Part shown: piece after piece, positions 17,116 to 25,503 of the stretch
How the letters are laid out: the number at the start of each line of letters is the position of its first letter
Numbering within the stretch: the stretch's first letter is position 1
Assembly: GCA_001797495.1 (NCBI GenBank)
Contig: MGPS01000010.1
Span: forward strand, 1,400 to 33,936
Direction of reading: 5' to 3'
DNA: 32,537 bases
Source: Deltaproteobacteria bacterium GWC2_42_11
Lineage (GTDB): Bacteria > Desulfobacterota > GWC2-55-46 > UBA9637 > GWC2-42-11
Translations under genes and position numbers: made by a program
Notes under the pieces: model-generated
Databases searched by the model: none
What the model was told of the DNA's origin: nothing
The model's input: the letters and a program-made list of their open reading frames with translations, nothing else

Positions 17116-17802
17116 TTGGAACTTATAAGAGTAGTAAACCTTTACAAGATATACGGAAATAAAGAGAAAGAAGTAAAAGTTCTTAAGGGTATAAACCTAT
17201 CGATATTAAAGAATGAGACAGTCGCTGTGCTGGGTGCTTCCGGTGTGGGCAAAAGTACTTTCCTCCATATACTCGGCGTGCTGGACAGACCTACATCAGG
17301 TGATGTTTTTTATAACGGGGAGGCGATATTTAAAAAGGATGACAGGAGCCTGGCGTATTTCAGGAACAGGAATATCGGCTTTGTATTTCAGTTCCATCAC
17401 CTCCTCTCTGAATTTACGGCCCTTGAAAATGTAATGATGCCGTTACTTATTGCAGGCATTGATAAGCAGATATCTGCAGAGAATGCAGAGCAGGTGCTGA
17501 CGGAGGTTGGGTTAAAAGAGAGACTTACACACAGACCCGGTGAACTCTCAGGCGGTGAACAGCAGAGGGTCGCTGTCGCAAGGGCGATTATACATTCCCC
17601 GAATGTGCTCTTTGCTGATGAACCCACAGGGAACCTTGATACGCATACAGGCGAGGAGGTTTTTAACCTGCTGCTCGAGTTGAACAGGGACAAGGGAATT
17701 ACCATGATAATCGTTACACACAATGAACGGCTTGCAGGCAGATTATCTAGGAAGATAATTATGGTTGATGGCAGTATATGCGAGAAAGGAGATGTAAATT
17801 GA
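17116..17802 (+). CDS. lolD: Lipoprotein-releasing ABC ATPase LolD
   Basis: Cytoplasmic ATPase that powers the LolC/E permease in moving outer-membrane lipoproteins to LolA. The protein has 228 aa. Walker A GASGVGKST is at 40-48, the signature LSGGEQQR at 144-151, Walker B VLFADE at 164-169, followed by PTGNLD and a conserved switch His in IIVTHN. Membership of the LolD/MacB ATPase group is clear. The start is TTG at 17116: an in-frame TGA at 17107 rules out anything earlier, and GGTGA at 17105-17109 has normal spacing. The stop overlaps the bamA start. Confidence 0.94.
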   Translation: MELIRVVNLYKIYGNKEKEVKVLKGINLSILKNETVAVLGASGVGKSTFLHILGVLDRPTSGDVFYNGEAIFKKDDRSLAYFRNRNIGFVFQFHHLLSEFTALENVMMPLLIAGIDKQISAENAEQVLTEVGLKERLTHRPGELSGGEQQRVAVARAIIHSPNVLFADEPTGNLDTHTGEEVFNLLLELNRDKGITMIIVTHNERLAGRLSRKIIMVDGSICEKGDVN

Positions 17803-20480
17803 AAAAGGTATTGTCTGCGGTATATATAATTCTTATAACAACCTTTTGTTTTTCAGGTCATGTCAGTGCAGAGGAGGTTATAAATGTTGCAGTCCTGCCT
17901 TTTGAGGTTCATTCACGGGAGGATATATCGGGTTTCAGGGTGCAGATGCTGGAGGCAATAGCATCGGGTATTGATGAGACAAAGGGGCTGATGGTTATTG
18001 GCGGTGAAAGGCTTAAAAAGGTTATACTCGAAAAGGGGGTCTCAATATTTGACGAGACTGCAGCAGGTATAATAGGTAAGGAATTGAAGGCTGATTTTGT
18101 GGTAATTGGGAGTATAACAAAACTGGGTAGGAGATACTCTATCGATGCAAAGGTCTTTAATGTATCACAGGGAAGGTTGTTGGTGCTTTCCTATATCGAA
18201 GGTGAAGATATAAAAGAACTTACCAGAAGGGCATATGACCTTTCATCCACAGTTTCAGGAGAGATGTTGAAAGAGGTGCTTGCTTTGGGTAAGGTGTTGG
18301 CTGAAACAGGCACTGTAGGAAAGATAAACATAACAGGCAACAGGAGGGTGGATACAGAGGCGATAACAGCAAAGATAAAAACAAAGGTTGGCGATAAATA
18401 TGACAGCGACCAGATAAGGGAAGACATAAAATCTATATATGATACAGGGTTCTTTGACGATGTGGTTGTTGACCTCACAGATACAGCAATCGGCAGGGAA
18501 ATCACTTTTATAGTAAGGGAAAGACCAATAATCAAACAAATAACTATAACAGGGAATAAGGAGTTAACTGAGGAGAAGATAAAAGAGTTCATAACACTTA
18601 AGACCAATACCACACTGAACAGGATAGTCTTGAGAGAGACCGCAGATAAGATAAAGGCACTCTATGCAAACGAGGGTTATTATCTGGCAAAGGTGGAACC
18701 TATTGTGAGTGTTGAAAACGATGTTGAGGCTCAGGTAAATTTTCAGATTGATGAGGGTGCGAAGGTAAGGGTTAAGAAGATAACGATTATAGGCAATCAG
18801 AAGATGCCTGAAAAAAAGATAAAGAAGGTCATGAACACGAGCGAGGCAGGCTTTTTTTCGTTTATAACCAAGTCCGGCACATATCAGGAATTCATATTCC
18901 AGAATGATTTAAACCTCATACTCGGCCAATATTACGATAATGGCTATATCCAGGCAAATATAACTGACTCAAAGGTTACAGTGACTGGTGACAAAAAATG
19001 GATTTATATCACAATAGCAGTATCTGAAGGAGAGCAGTTTAAAGTTGGTAAGGTTGATGTACAGGGTGATATATTAACTACAAAGAGGGAACTCATTGAA
19101 AAGGTAAAGACAAAGAGCGGAGATATCTTCAGCAGAAAGACTGTTGGACAGGACATTACAAAGATTGTTGATGTATATGGTGATGAAGGTTATGCAAATG
19201 CGGATATAAACCCTCTGACAGCACTTAACCTTGAGAACAGGACAGTTGACCTGACATTTGATATACATAAGGGCGAGCAGGTATATATAGAAAAGGTTAA
19301 TATAGCAGGTAATGTCAATACAAGGGACAAGGTGATAAGGAGGGAGGTTGAAGTTGCAGAGGGCGAACTCTACTCTTCAACAGGCATTAAGAGGAGCAGG
19401 AACAATTTAAGGAGGCTCGGTTATTTTGAAGATGTATCAATAACAACGCAGCCAGGAACTACAGAAAATAAAATGGTAGTTGATGTTGAGGTCAGGGAAA
19501 GACCCACAGGCTCATTTTCTATAGGGGCAGGTTACAGTTCTTCAGACAATTTTATCTTTACAGGTTCTATCTCTCAGAGAAATTTGTTTGGCACAGGCAA
19601 GATACTTAATCTGGATGCAACCCTTAGCAGTAAGACCCAGAGATATAACCTGAGTTTTACAGAGCCGTGGCTTTTTGACAAGCCTATCTCTGCAGGTATT
19701 GATATATTTAAGGTAACAAAAGAGTATGCTGACTTTACGCGGGATAGTAATGGTTTTGACCTGAGGTTTGGCTTCCCCCTTTACAAAAGGGATACAAGGG
19801 GGTACCTCACATATAAATTAGAACAGGTTGAGGTTACTGATGTTGCTGCAAATGCATCTCAACTTATAAAGGACCAGGAAGGAAAAAATATGATAAGCAG
19901 TATCACTGCAGCAGTACGGAGGGATACAAGGGATGATTTCTTTTTCCCTACAGAGGGTTCTGTAGTTAATGCTTCAGTAGAGTTTGCTGGTCTTGGCGGT
20001 GATGTCAATTTTGTTAAGTATGTCCTTGAAGGGGTAAGATATTTCCCGATGTCCTGGGATACTGTACTGGCAACAAGGGGTTTGGTGGGCTTCCTGCAAG
20101 GTTACGGCGGTAAGGAATCTCCTGTATATGAAAGGTTCTATCTCGGCGGTATAAACTCCCTGCGTGGTTTTGCAACTAGGTCTGTAAGCCCAAAAGACCC
20201 TGTTACAAATGAGTTGATAGGCGGAAACAGTGAAGCGCTGCTTAATATAGAATATGTATTCCCGATATTCCCTGAGCAGAAGTTTAGGGGGGTAATATTC
20301 TTTGACACAGGAAATGCATGGGATGACAGTTTCCTGAATGACTTAAGATATTCTGCGGGGATTGGTATAAGGTGGTTTTCACCTTTAGGACCCTTGAGGC
20401 TTGAGTGGGGTTATAACATGGACAGGAAGGAGGGTGAAAAGGCAAGTCAGTTTGAATTCAGTGTTGGTTCTGCATTTTAG
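17799..20480 (+). CDS. bamA: Outer membrane assembly factor BamA with extra N-terminal domain
   Basis: Central Omp85 protein that inserts beta-barrels into the outer membrane. I place the start at TTG 17799: it has AAGGAGA 7-8 bases upstream, overlaps the lolD stop, and yields a clean signal peptide ending HVSA. The earlier ATG at 17778 would add a charged heptapeptide. Residues about 26-160 are not part of standard BamA. They resemble the TolB N-terminal/FlgO-type fold, with VAVLPFEVHS, IGKELKADFVVIGSI and a YSIDAKVFNVSQGRLL strand pair. Five POTRA domains follow (about 173-243, 244-321, 322-412, 413-493, 494-568), then the barrel. The LRGF motif is near 788 and the last residue is Phe, the usual barrel sorting signal. 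Length of 893 aa is about 100 more than typical. skp follows after 39 bases. Confidence 0.95.
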   Translation: MKKVLSAVYIILITTFCFSGHVSAEEVINVAVLPFEVHSREDISGFRVQMLEAIASGIDETKGLMVIGGERLKKVILEKGVSIFDETAAGIIGKELKADFVVIGSITKLGRRYSIDAKVFNVSQGRLLVLSYIEGEDIKELTRRAYDLSSTVSGEMLKEVLALGKVLAETGTVGKINITGNRRVDTEAITAKIKTKVGDKYDSDQIREDIKSIYDTGFFDDVVVDLTDTAIGREITFIVRERPIIKQITITGNKELTEEKIKEFITLKTNTTLNRIVLRETADKIKALYANEGYYLAKVEPIVSVENDVEAQVNFQIDEGAKVRVKKITIIGNQKMPEKKIKKVMNTSEAGFFSFITKSGTYQEFIFQNDLNLILGQYYDNGYIQANITDSKVTVTGDKKWIYITIAVSEGEQFKVGKVDVQGDILTTKRELIEKVKTKSGDIFSRKTVGQDITKIVDVYGDEGYANADINPLTALNLENRTVDLTFDIHKGEQVYIEKVNIAGNVNTRDKVIRREVEVAEGELYSSTGIKRSRNNLRRLGYFEDVSITTQPGTTENKMVVDVEVRERPTGSFSIGAGYSSSDNFIFTGSISQRNLFGTGKILNLDATLSSKTQRYNLSFTEPWLFDKPISAGIDIFKVTKEYADFTRDSNGFDLRFGFPLYKRDTRGYLTYKLEQVEVTDVAANASQLIKDQEGKNMISSITAAVRRDTRDDFFFPTEGSVVNASVEFAGLGGDVNFVKYVLEGVRYFPMSWDTVLATRGLVGFLQGYGGKESPVYERFYLGGINSLRGFATRSVSPKDPVTNELIGGNSEALLNIEYVFPIFPEQKFRGVIFFDTGNAWDDSFLNDLRYSAGIGIRWFSPLGPLRLEWGYNMDRKEGEKASQFEFSVGSAF

Positions 20481-20519
20481 TATAAAAAGCACCAATTAAA
20501 ATTTTAGGAGGATTTAGAT

Positions 20520-21056
20520 ATGAGAAGAGGAATAATTTTTATGGCAGCAGTTTTATTATTGGTGTTTGCATCATATACGACTGCTGCAGAAGTGAAGATT
20601 GCTTATGTCAATCTGCAGAAGGCATTGAATGACTCAAATACAGGCAAGGATGCAAAGGCAGAGATGGCTAATGAGATAAAGAAGAGGCAGTTAGAGATAG
20701 ATGCAAAGCAGGAGGAACTCAAGAAACTAAAAGAGGAACTTGAAAAGAAGGGGGCATTATTAAGCAAGGAGGTAAGGGAGCAAAAGGAAGCAGAGTTCAG
20801 CAAAAAGAGTCAGGAATTCCAGAGGTCTTTTGTCCAGTCAGAGGATGTGCTGCGGAAAAAAGAGCAGGAATCTGTAAGGGAGATAATAAAGGAACTTGAA
20901 GAGATTGTTAAGGCAATGGCAAAGGAGAAGGGATATACATATGTATTTGAAAAGAATGAGAGCGGTATTCTATATGGACCTGCTGACTCGGATTTGACAG
21001 AAGAGATTGTCAAGAGGTACGATAAACAATACAAGAAAGATAAAGAAAAGAAGTAA
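20520..21056 (+). CDS. skp: OmpH/Skp-family periplasmic chaperone
   Basis: Periplasmic holdase that keeps unfolded outer-membrane proteins soluble on the way to BamA. The 178-residue precursor has a signal peptide (about 1-22, ending TTAA). The mature protein begins VKIAYVNLQKAL, the family start. Residues about 45-140 form a long Lys/Glu-rich coiled coil, the tentacles of the trimer. The C-terminal KGYTYVFEKNESGILYG returns to the body domain. A strong AGGAGG (about 20507-20512) precedes the ATG. The bamA-skp-lpxD-fabZ-lpxA order is widespread in Gram-negatives. lpxD starts 2 bases after the stop. Confidence 0.94.
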   Translation: MRRGIIFMAAVLLLVFASYTTAAEVKIAYVNLQKALNDSNTGKDAKAEMANEIKKRQLEIDAKQEELKKLKEELEKKGALLSKEVREQKEAEFSKKSQEFQRSFVQSEDVLRKKEQESVREIIKELEEIVKAMAKEKGYTYVFEKNESGILYGPADSDLTEEIVKRYDKQYKKDKEKK

Positions 21057-21058
21057 TC

Positions 21059-22105
21059 ATGGAAAAGAGCCTTAATGAACTGGCTAAACTTGTTAATGGT
21101 GATGTAATTGGCGATGGTTCTGTTTTGATAAAAGGGGTTGCAGGTATAGAAGATGCCGTAAGCGGACAGATAACATTTATTTCAAATCCAAAATATACAC
21201 GTCTGATATATAAAACAGAGGCATCTGCTGTTATTGCCTCTCCTGATATACTACAGTCATTAAAGGATAGAAATATACTATGTGCAAAGAATCCATACCT
21301 TGCATTTGCAAAGATACTTGAATACTTCACACCTAAACCAACACTCTACCAGGGGATACATCCAAAGGCAGAAGTGCATCCAAATACAGTAATAGATGCA
21401 TCAGTTTCAATATATTCCCATGTATATATTGAAGAAGGGGCAAGAATAGGTTCAGGGGTTGTCCTGTACCCTGGTGTCTATATAGGCAGAGATGTTTTTG
21501 TTGGAGATGACACAGTCATTTATTCCAATGTGTCTGTAAGGGAGAGGTGCAGAATAGGCAGCAGGGTTATTATTCATTGCAATTCTGTCATAGGAAGCGA
21601 CGGTTTTGGTTTTGCAAAGGAGGGTGTAAAACTATATAAAATCCCGCAGACAGGAGTTGTCAGGATTGAAAACGATGTTGAGATAGGTGCATGCGTCACA
21701 ATAGACAGGGCAACACTTGGCGAGACAGTCATAAAACGCGGCACCAAGATAGATAACCTTGTCCAGATTGCACATAATGTAGTAATCGGAGAGGATTCGG
21801 TTATTGTTGCACAGGTCGGCATATCAGGGAGTACCAGGATAGGGGATAGGGTTACACTGGCTGGGCAGGTGGGAGTGGCAGGACATATTGAAATTGGTAA
21901 TGATATCACAATAGGTGCAAAGTCAGGTGTTACACATGATTTGCCTGCAAAGGGTATATTCTCAGGAATGCCTGCAATACCTCACAGGGAATGGCTTAAG
22001 GCAGTTAACATATTCGCAAAACTCCCGGAACTCAGGAAAAAAATACTGGAACTGGAAAATAAGATAAAGGAACTGGAAGGAAAAGAGACTAGGGAGGTCT
22101 TATGA
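21059..22105 (+). CDS. lpxD: UDP-3-O-acylglucosamine N-acyltransferase LpxD
   Basis: Third enzyme of lipid A synthesis, adding a 3-hydroxyacyl chain from ACP to the free amine made by LpxC. The 348-residue protein has an N-terminal uridine-binding domain (ITFISNPKY). A left-handed beta helix of hexapeptide repeats follows (IEEGARIGSGVVLYPGV and many more). The catalytic histidine is His239 in VQIAHNV, the same number as in E. coli. A C-terminal coiled coil (LRKKILELENKIKELEGK) suits the trimer. The stop overlaps the fabZ start by 4 bases (ATGA). Confidence 0.96.
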   Translation: MEKSLNELAKLVNGDVIGDGSVLIKGVAGIEDAVSGQITFISNPKYTRLIYKTEASAVIASPDILQSLKDRNILCAKNPYLAFAKILEYFTPKPTLYQGIHPKAEVHPNTVIDASVSIYSHVYIEEGARIGSGVVLYPGVYIGRDVFVGDDTVIYSNVSVRERCRIGSRVIIHCNSVIGSDGFGFAKEGVKLYKIPQTGVVRIENDVEIGACVTIDRATLGETVIKRGTKIDNLVQIAHNVVIGEDSVIVAQVGISGSTRIGDRVTLAGQVGVAGHIEIGNDITIGAKSGVTHDLPAKGIFSGMPAIPHREWLKAVNIFAKLPELRKKILELENKIKELEGKETREVL

Positions 22106-22536
22106 TAGATATAAACGAGATATTGAAGATTCTGCCGCACAGGTATCCATTTTTACTTGTTGACCGAATTGTTGAATTTGAGGCAGGGAAGATGGCAAAA
22201 GGCATAAAGAATGTCACGATAAATGAACCCTTTTTCCAGGGACATTTCCCTGGACATCCGATAATGCCAGGCGTCCTTTTGATTGAGGCAATGGCACAGG
22301 TAGGCGGCATACTCGCATTCAAATCAGCAAATGTTGAAAACAAGGTAGTCTATTTCATGGGCATAGATAAGGCACGGTTCAGGAAGCCTGTAATGCCAGG
22401 CGACAGGGTAGAACTCCTGCTGAATGTCGTAAAAAACAGGGGTGATATATGGGTGTTCAAAGGTGAGGCGATTGTTGACGCTAAACTCGCTGCAGAGGCA
22501 GAGATTATGGCAACAATAATGGAGAGGAGGGGTTAG
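22102..22536 (+). CDS. fabZ: 3-hydroxyacyl-[ACP] dehydratase FabZ
   Basis: Hot-dog-fold dehydratase of type II fatty acid synthesis. It competes with LpxA and LpxD for hydroxyacyl-ACP, so its place inside the lpx operon balances phospholipid against lipid A supply. The 144-residue protein has ILPHRYPFLLVDRI at the N terminus. The catalytic pair is His48 (GHFPGHP) and Glu62 (LIEAMAQ). Its start is coupled to lpxD through an ATGA overlap. AGGAGG near its own 3' end is the ribosome binding site of lpxA. Confidence 0.97.
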   Translation: MIDINEILKILPHRYPFLLVDRIVEFEAGKMAKGIKNVTINEPFFQGHFPGHPIMPGVLLIEAMAQVGGILAFKSANVENKVVYFMGIDKARFRKPVMPGDRVELLLNVVKNRGDIWVFKGEAIVDAKLAAEAEIMATIMERRG

Positions 22537-22538
22537 AA

Positions 22539-23420
22539 ATGCAGGGACAGGGGGCAAACAAGACAAAAGATACAAATCTTAAGTCTTCGGTCTTAAGTCT
22601 AAAGTCTGCTATCCACCCTACAGCAATTATACATCCAAATGCTGAAATAGGGGAGTGTGTTGAGGTTGGTCCATATTCTGTTATCGGAGAGAATGTCAGG
22701 ATAGGGGACGATGTAAAAATATACCCACATGTGGTGATTGACGGCTGGACCACTATTGGCAAAGGATGCAGTATATATCAGTTTACATCCATAGGCGCCC
22801 CGCCGCAGGATTTAAAATTCGGAGGAGAGGCATCAGAGGTTATTATAGGAGAAAACAATACAATAAGGGAGTTTGTCACAATAAACAGGGCAACCAGCCA
22901 CGGCGGCGGCAAAACAATTATAGGTAATAACAATCTTCTGATGGCTTATGTCCATATAGCACACGACTGCAAGGTAGGAAACAATGTCATACTTGCAAAC
23001 GCAGCAACCCTTGCTGGGCACATTGAAATATCCGACCATTCAATAATAGGCGGACTTGTCGCCATACATCAGTTTGCAAGGATTGGCTGTTATTCAATAA
23101 TAGGTGGTGCATCAGCGGTTACACACGATATCCCGCCTTATGTTATGGCAGTCGGAAACAGGGCAAGACTATACGGTTTGAACAAGTTAGGTTTAAAGAG
23201 GCATGGTTTTTCAGTTGATGAAATAAAAGAGATTAAAGAGGCTTATGATATAATCTTCAGAAGCGGTCTTATGCTTGAAGAGGCTTTAAAAAAGGTTAGA
23301 GAAGAACTCAAAGACTCAAAACATGTAAATACCATGATAGAGTTTATCAGGAATTCAAAAAGGGGCATTACGAGACCGAGGTCTAAAAAGGAAGAAGGGG
23401 ATGAAACCGGAGAAGATTAA
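22539..23420 (+). CDS. lpxA: UDP-N-acetylglucosamine O-acyltransferase LpxA with repeat-encoded N-terminal extension
   Basis: First enzyme of lipid A synthesis, placing a 3-hydroxyacyl chain on O-3 of UDP-GlcNAc. It is a left-handed beta helix. The catalytic His142 (HIAHDC) equals E. coli His125. Gly190 aligns with E. coli Gly173, the hydrocarbon-ruler residue that permits a long (about C14) chain; chain length is inferred from this. AGGAGG at 22525-22530, 8 bases from the ATG, fixes the start. Conserved sequence (AIHPTA) begins only at residue 24. The extra residues 12-24 are encoded by five tandem heptamers (22574-22608), leaving the product longer (293 aa) than usual. The 3' end overlaps the following oxidoreductase gene by 20 bases. 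Confidence 0.95.
   Translation: MQGQGANKTKDTNLKSSVLSLKSAIHPTAIIHPNAEIGECVEVGPYSVIGENVRIGDDVKIYPHVVIDGWTTIGKGCSIYQFTSIGAPPQDLKFGGEASEVIIGENNTIREFVTINRATSHGGGKTIIGNNNLLMAYVHIAHDCKVGNNVILANAATLAGHIEISDHSIIGGLVAIHQFARIGCYSIIGGASAVTHDIPPYVMAVGNRARLYGLNKLGLKRHGFSVDEIKEIKEAYDIIFRSGLMLEEALKKVREELKDSKHVNTMIEFIRNSKRGITRPRSKKEEGDETGED
22574..22608 (+). repeat. Tandem heptamer repeat, 5 units, inside lpxA
   Basis: Five consecutive heptamers of the form NNRTCTN (AAATCTT, AAGTCTT, CGGTCTT, AAGTCTA, AAGTCTG). They sit between the start codon and the first conserved codon of lpxA, encoding residues 12-24. Confidence 0.75.
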
Positions 23421-24351
23421 GGTTGGAGTAGTTGGTGTGGGTTATCTCGGTAAATTTCATGCTGAAAAATATTCAAACATCCCGGAGGTCGAACTGACAG
23501 GTGTCGTTGATATTGATAAAAAGGCAGCAGATGAAACGGCACTGCGATTCAACACAAAACCGTTTTACAACTATAAAAATCTGTTCGGTAAAATTGATGC
23601 GGTAAGTATTGTTGTCCCGACTCATATTCATTATCCTGTTGCAAAGGCATTTATTGAAAAAGGGATAGACTGCCTTATAGAAAAACCGATTACCACAACC
23701 ATTGAAGAGGCTTCAGACCTTGTAAGTGAGGCTGAAAAAAGAGGTGTGATACTGCAGGTTGGTCATCTTGAAAGATTCAATCCTGCAATCACAGCACTGT
23801 CAGGAATAATTGATAACCCCATGTTCATTGAGTCTGACAGACTTGCACCATTTGACATGAGAGGAACCGATGTATGTGTTGTGCTTGATTTAATGATACA
23901 CGATATAGATATTATATTAAACCTTGTAAAAGCAGATATTAGGCGGGTAGATTCTGTGGGTATCCCTGTCATATCAAAGGAGGTTGACATAGCGAATGCA
24001 AGGATAGAGTTCAGCAACGGCTGTGTTGCAAATGTTACAGCAAGCAGGATTTCAAGAGAGAAACTCCGCAAGATGAGGTTATTCCAGCACAACGGATACA
24101 TATCAATTGATTTTATACAGCAGAAGATAACGATATTGAAGAAACCCACAGATACTGAAGGGGTATTCCCGAAGATAGGCGAGAATAATCTTGATATAGA
24201 AAAAGGGGATTCACTCCTCGCTGAGATAAAGGCATTTATTCATTCAGTTGCTGCAAGGACAGAGCCGCCTGTTACAGGGAAAGATGGAAAGAGGGCTTTG
24301 GAGGTAGCACTGAGGATTAAAGAATCCCTTAACGCAACCCTTCCACATTAA
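23401..24351 (+). CDS. Gfo/Idh/MocA-family NAD(P)-dependent oxidoreductase in the lpx operon
   Basis: A 316-residue protein with an N-terminal Rossmann domain (GVVGVGYLGKFHAEKY, about 8-24). The family's EKP motif (IEKPITTT) and the catalytic-domain segments QVGHLERFNP and DLMIHDIDIIL are also present. Such a gene between lpxA and lpxB is found in several phyla. The best-characterised relative in this position is GnnA, which oxidises C3 of UDP-GlcNAc so that GnnB can aminate it, giving amide-linked lipid A. No GnnB-type aminotransferase is in the window, so GnnA identity is only a possibility. The start has AGAAGGGG directly upstream and overlaps lpxA by 20 bases. Confidence 0.88.
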   Translation: MKPEKIKVGVVGVGYLGKFHAEKYSNIPEVELTGVVDIDKKAADETALRFNTKPFYNYKNLFGKIDAVSIVVPTHIHYPVAKAFIEKGIDCLIEKPITTTIEEASDLVSEAEKRGVILQVGHLERFNPAITALSGIIDNPMFIESDRLAPFDMRGTDVCVVLDLMIHDIDIILNLVKADIRRVDSVGIPVISKEVDIANARIEFSNGCVANVTASRISREKLRKMRLFQHNGYISIDFIQQKITILKKPTDTEGVFPKIGENNLDIEKGDSLLAEIKAFIHSVAARTEPPVTGKDGKRALEVALRIKESLNATLPH

Positions 24352-24353
24352 TA

Positions 24354-25496
24354 ATGGTTCAGAAAAAACTGCTAATAGTTGCTGGTGAGGCATCAGGCGA
24401 CCTTCATGGTTCAAACCTTATAATATCCATTCTTAGGATAGACCCTTCTGTTAAGACTTACGGCATCGGCGGCATAAGGATGACATCGCTCGGCTTTCAA
24501 TCTGTCTTTGATGCAGCAAATCTTGCTGTCGTAGGTTTGACAGAGGTTATATCAAAATTCCCTGTCATAAAAAGTGCATTTGATAAACTGAAAGATACCA
24601 TTGATAAAGACAGACCGGATTTGGTTGTACTCATAGACTATCCTGATTTTAATCTCCGTTTTGCAAAAAAGGTGAAAAAGAGGGGGATACCTGTAATCTA
24701 CTATATAAGCCCGCAGGTCTGGGCATGGAGAAAAGGGCGGGTTAAAAAAATTGCAAAACTCGTGGATAAGATGCTTGTAATATTCCAGTTTGAAGAGAAG
24801 ATTTATAAAGACGCTGGTGTGGATGTTGAGTATGTCGGACATCCGCTTGTTGATGAGGTTAAGTGCGGACTTTCAAGGATAGAGGCAAGGCAGGTCCTGG
24901 GCATAGATAAAGACAACGTGGTTGTTGCAATTGCCCCTGGCAGCAGGACGAGCGAAATCAGCCGTCTTATGCCTGTCATACTTGATGCTGCTGTTATAAT
25001 AAAGAGAGAAATCCCTTCTGCCATGTTTATACTTCCGCTTGCAGGCACCCTGGAACGCAGGTCTGTTGAGCGTTTTTTTAATAATAAAGAAATCCCTGTT
25101 AAAATATTTGAGAAGAGAATGTATGAGGTAATAGCAGCATCTGATGCGGCAATCGTTGCATCAGGCACTGCAACCCTGGAGACAGCGCTGCTTAAGACAC
25201 CTATGGTGGTTGTCTATAAAGTATCTCCGGTAACCTACTGGATAGGGAAAGTACTTGTTAATGTTGACAATATAAGTCTGGTGAACATAATCGCAGGCAG
25301 AAAGGTTGTGCCTGAATTGATACAGGGTGATGCAAACCAGGAGCGGATTGCAGGCGAGGTTTTAAATATATTGAAAAATGCTCATATTTCTAATAGGATG
25401 ACAGAGGATTTAAAAATGGTGCGGGAGAAACTTGGTAAAGGCGGTGCATCAAAGAAATCTGCAGAGATAATCTATAGAATGTTATCTTTAAAATAA
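24354..25496 (+). CDS. lpxB: Lipid-A-disaccharide synthase LpxB
   Basis: Membrane-associated GT-B glycosyltransferase of family GT19, joining UDP-2,3-diacylglucosamine to lipid X to form the beta-1,6 disaccharide. The 380-residue protein opens with LLIVAGEASGDLHGSNL. It contains SPQVWAWRKGRVKKI, FEEKIYKDAGVDVEYVGHPL and IAPGSRTSEI, then ASGTATLETAL and VVYKVSP in the nucleotide-binding half, all family hallmarks. Length is normal. It starts 2 bases after the oxidoreductase stop, with no Shine-Dalgarno of note, so translation is probably coupled. The exporter gene follows after 7 bases. Confidence 0.96.
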   Translation: MVQKKLLIVAGEASGDLHGSNLIISILRIDPSVKTYGIGGIRMTSLGFQSVFDAANLAVVGLTEVISKFPVIKSAFDKLKDTIDKDRPDLVVLIDYPDFNLRFAKKVKKRGIPVIYYISPQVWAWRKGRVKKIAKLVDKMLVIFQFEEKIYKDAGVDVEYVGHPLVDEVKCGLSRIEARQVLGIDKDNVVVAIAPGSRTSEISRLMPVILDAAVIIKREIPSAMFILPLAGTLERRSVERFFNNKEIPVKIFEKRMYEVIAASDAAIVASGTATLETALLKTPMVVVYKVSPVTYWIGKVLVNVDNISLVNIIAGRKVVPELIQGDANQERIAGEVLNILKNAHISNRMTEDLKMVREKLGKGGASKKSAEIIYRMLSLK

Positions 25497-25503
25497 CGGA
25501 TAC

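Noticed and set aside
17778-17798. bamA start at the ATG 17778
   Set aside because: It would put a charged heptapeptide before the signal peptide and lacks a ribosome binding site, whereas AAGGAGA serves the TTG at 17799.
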